This document shows, one piece after another, positions 63,835 through 64,000 of a stretch of 64,000 bases of DNA. The position numbers and the translations under genes are program-made. The DNA is from Lumbricus rubellus (Eukaryota; Annelida; Clitellata; Crassiclitellata; Lumbricidae), in contig OX243824.1 of NCBI GenBank assembly GCA_945859605.1, forward strand, positions 1,157,331-1,221,330. Direction: 5' to 3'. The notes beneath the pieces are model-generated. The model was not told the DNA's origin and ran no database searches. It was given only the letters and a program-made list of their open reading frames with translations. The first letter of the stretch is position 1; the number at the start of each line of letters is the position of its first letter.

Positions 63835-64000
63835 CTGTGTGGCGCGGTGGTGTAGTGGTGGTGTCGTTGCCTTGGAGCCGGAAGGTTCGAGGTTCGAATC
63901 CACCTCGCCGCGTAAGGACTATGGGCAAGTCCTTCACTCACAATTGCTCAGCGCTTCGGCGTGAAACTCCGATGCAGTGTCCGCTCTGCATTTGGGAGTG
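63835..64000 (+). mobile_element. tRNA-derived SINE, cut by window edge
   Basis: Same head as the copy at 11608, with A box TGGTGTAGTGG and B box GGTTCGAATCC (63891-63901), followed by the body. Preceded by an ACAC run. Lies in the MCPH1 intron after exon 11. Confidence 0.85.

Overview
This is animal nuclear DNA: AT-rich, intron-dense, and packed with microsatellites, SINEs, non-LTR retrotransposon pieces and terminal-inverted-repeat (TIR) elements. Coding exons are short and GT-AG bounded, with one apparent GC-AG intron. A bilaterian, probably a marine invertebrate, fits best; the abundant palindrome TAGGCCTA and the repeat style suggest an invertebrate deuterostome, but I cannot name the species. 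No bacterial, phage or CRISPR feature and no functional tRNA or rRNA gene was seen.

Three protein genes are present. (1) Positions <698 to 30183, + strand: the C-terminal half of a KIF21-type kinesin-4 (coiled coil, a Ser/Lys-rich linker, then seven WD40 repeats). There are 17 exons whose phases all join, giving 767 residues and a stop; the motor domain lies off the left edge. (2) Positions 42268 down to 35615, - strand: the cytosolic kinase of a PERK (EIF2AK3)-type eIF2-alpha kinase in six exons. Its last exon lies 3' to 3' with KIF21 across about 5.4 kb. The catalytic loop reads HRDLT instead of HRDLK, and no luminal sensor domain is recognisable upstream. (3) Positions 49119 to >63690, + strand: microcephalin (MCPH1), 11 coding exons with the N-terminal BRCT, a 1.7-kb central exon and the paired C-terminal BRCTs; the last exon is off the right edge. 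PERK and MCPH1 are head to head, separated by about 6.8 kb of repeats that hold three fold-back elements.

Repeat layout: 1-30 kb holds KIF21 introns full of simple repeats (including 38 uninterrupted CTG), a complete tRNA-derived SINE, two copies of a 0.75-0.9-kb TIR element, a 360-bp hAT-type MITE with an 8-bp target duplication, and a 988-bp piggyBac-type element flanked by TTAA. 30-36 kb is the convergent intergenic region with a 77-nt near-perfect hairpin. 36.2-38.3 kb is an L2/CR1-like LINE split by a 1539-bp hAT-type element with a perfect 8-bp duplication. 43-49 kb is the divergent intergenic region. 49-64 kb holds MCPH1 introns with two antisense L2/CR1-like LINE ends, several SINEs and a 36-bp minisatellite in which all seven copies carry an RFX X-box.

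The genes are not an operon. KIF21 acts on microtubules, PERK in translational control under ER stress, and MCPH1 in chromosome condensation, DNA damage and centrosome biology. The most unusual signals are the X-box array in MCPH1 intron 4, tandemly duplicated splice acceptors in KIF21, a dispersed AAAGGTGT core, a 62-bp piece of an MCPH1 exon copied into the preceding intron, and the altered PERK.
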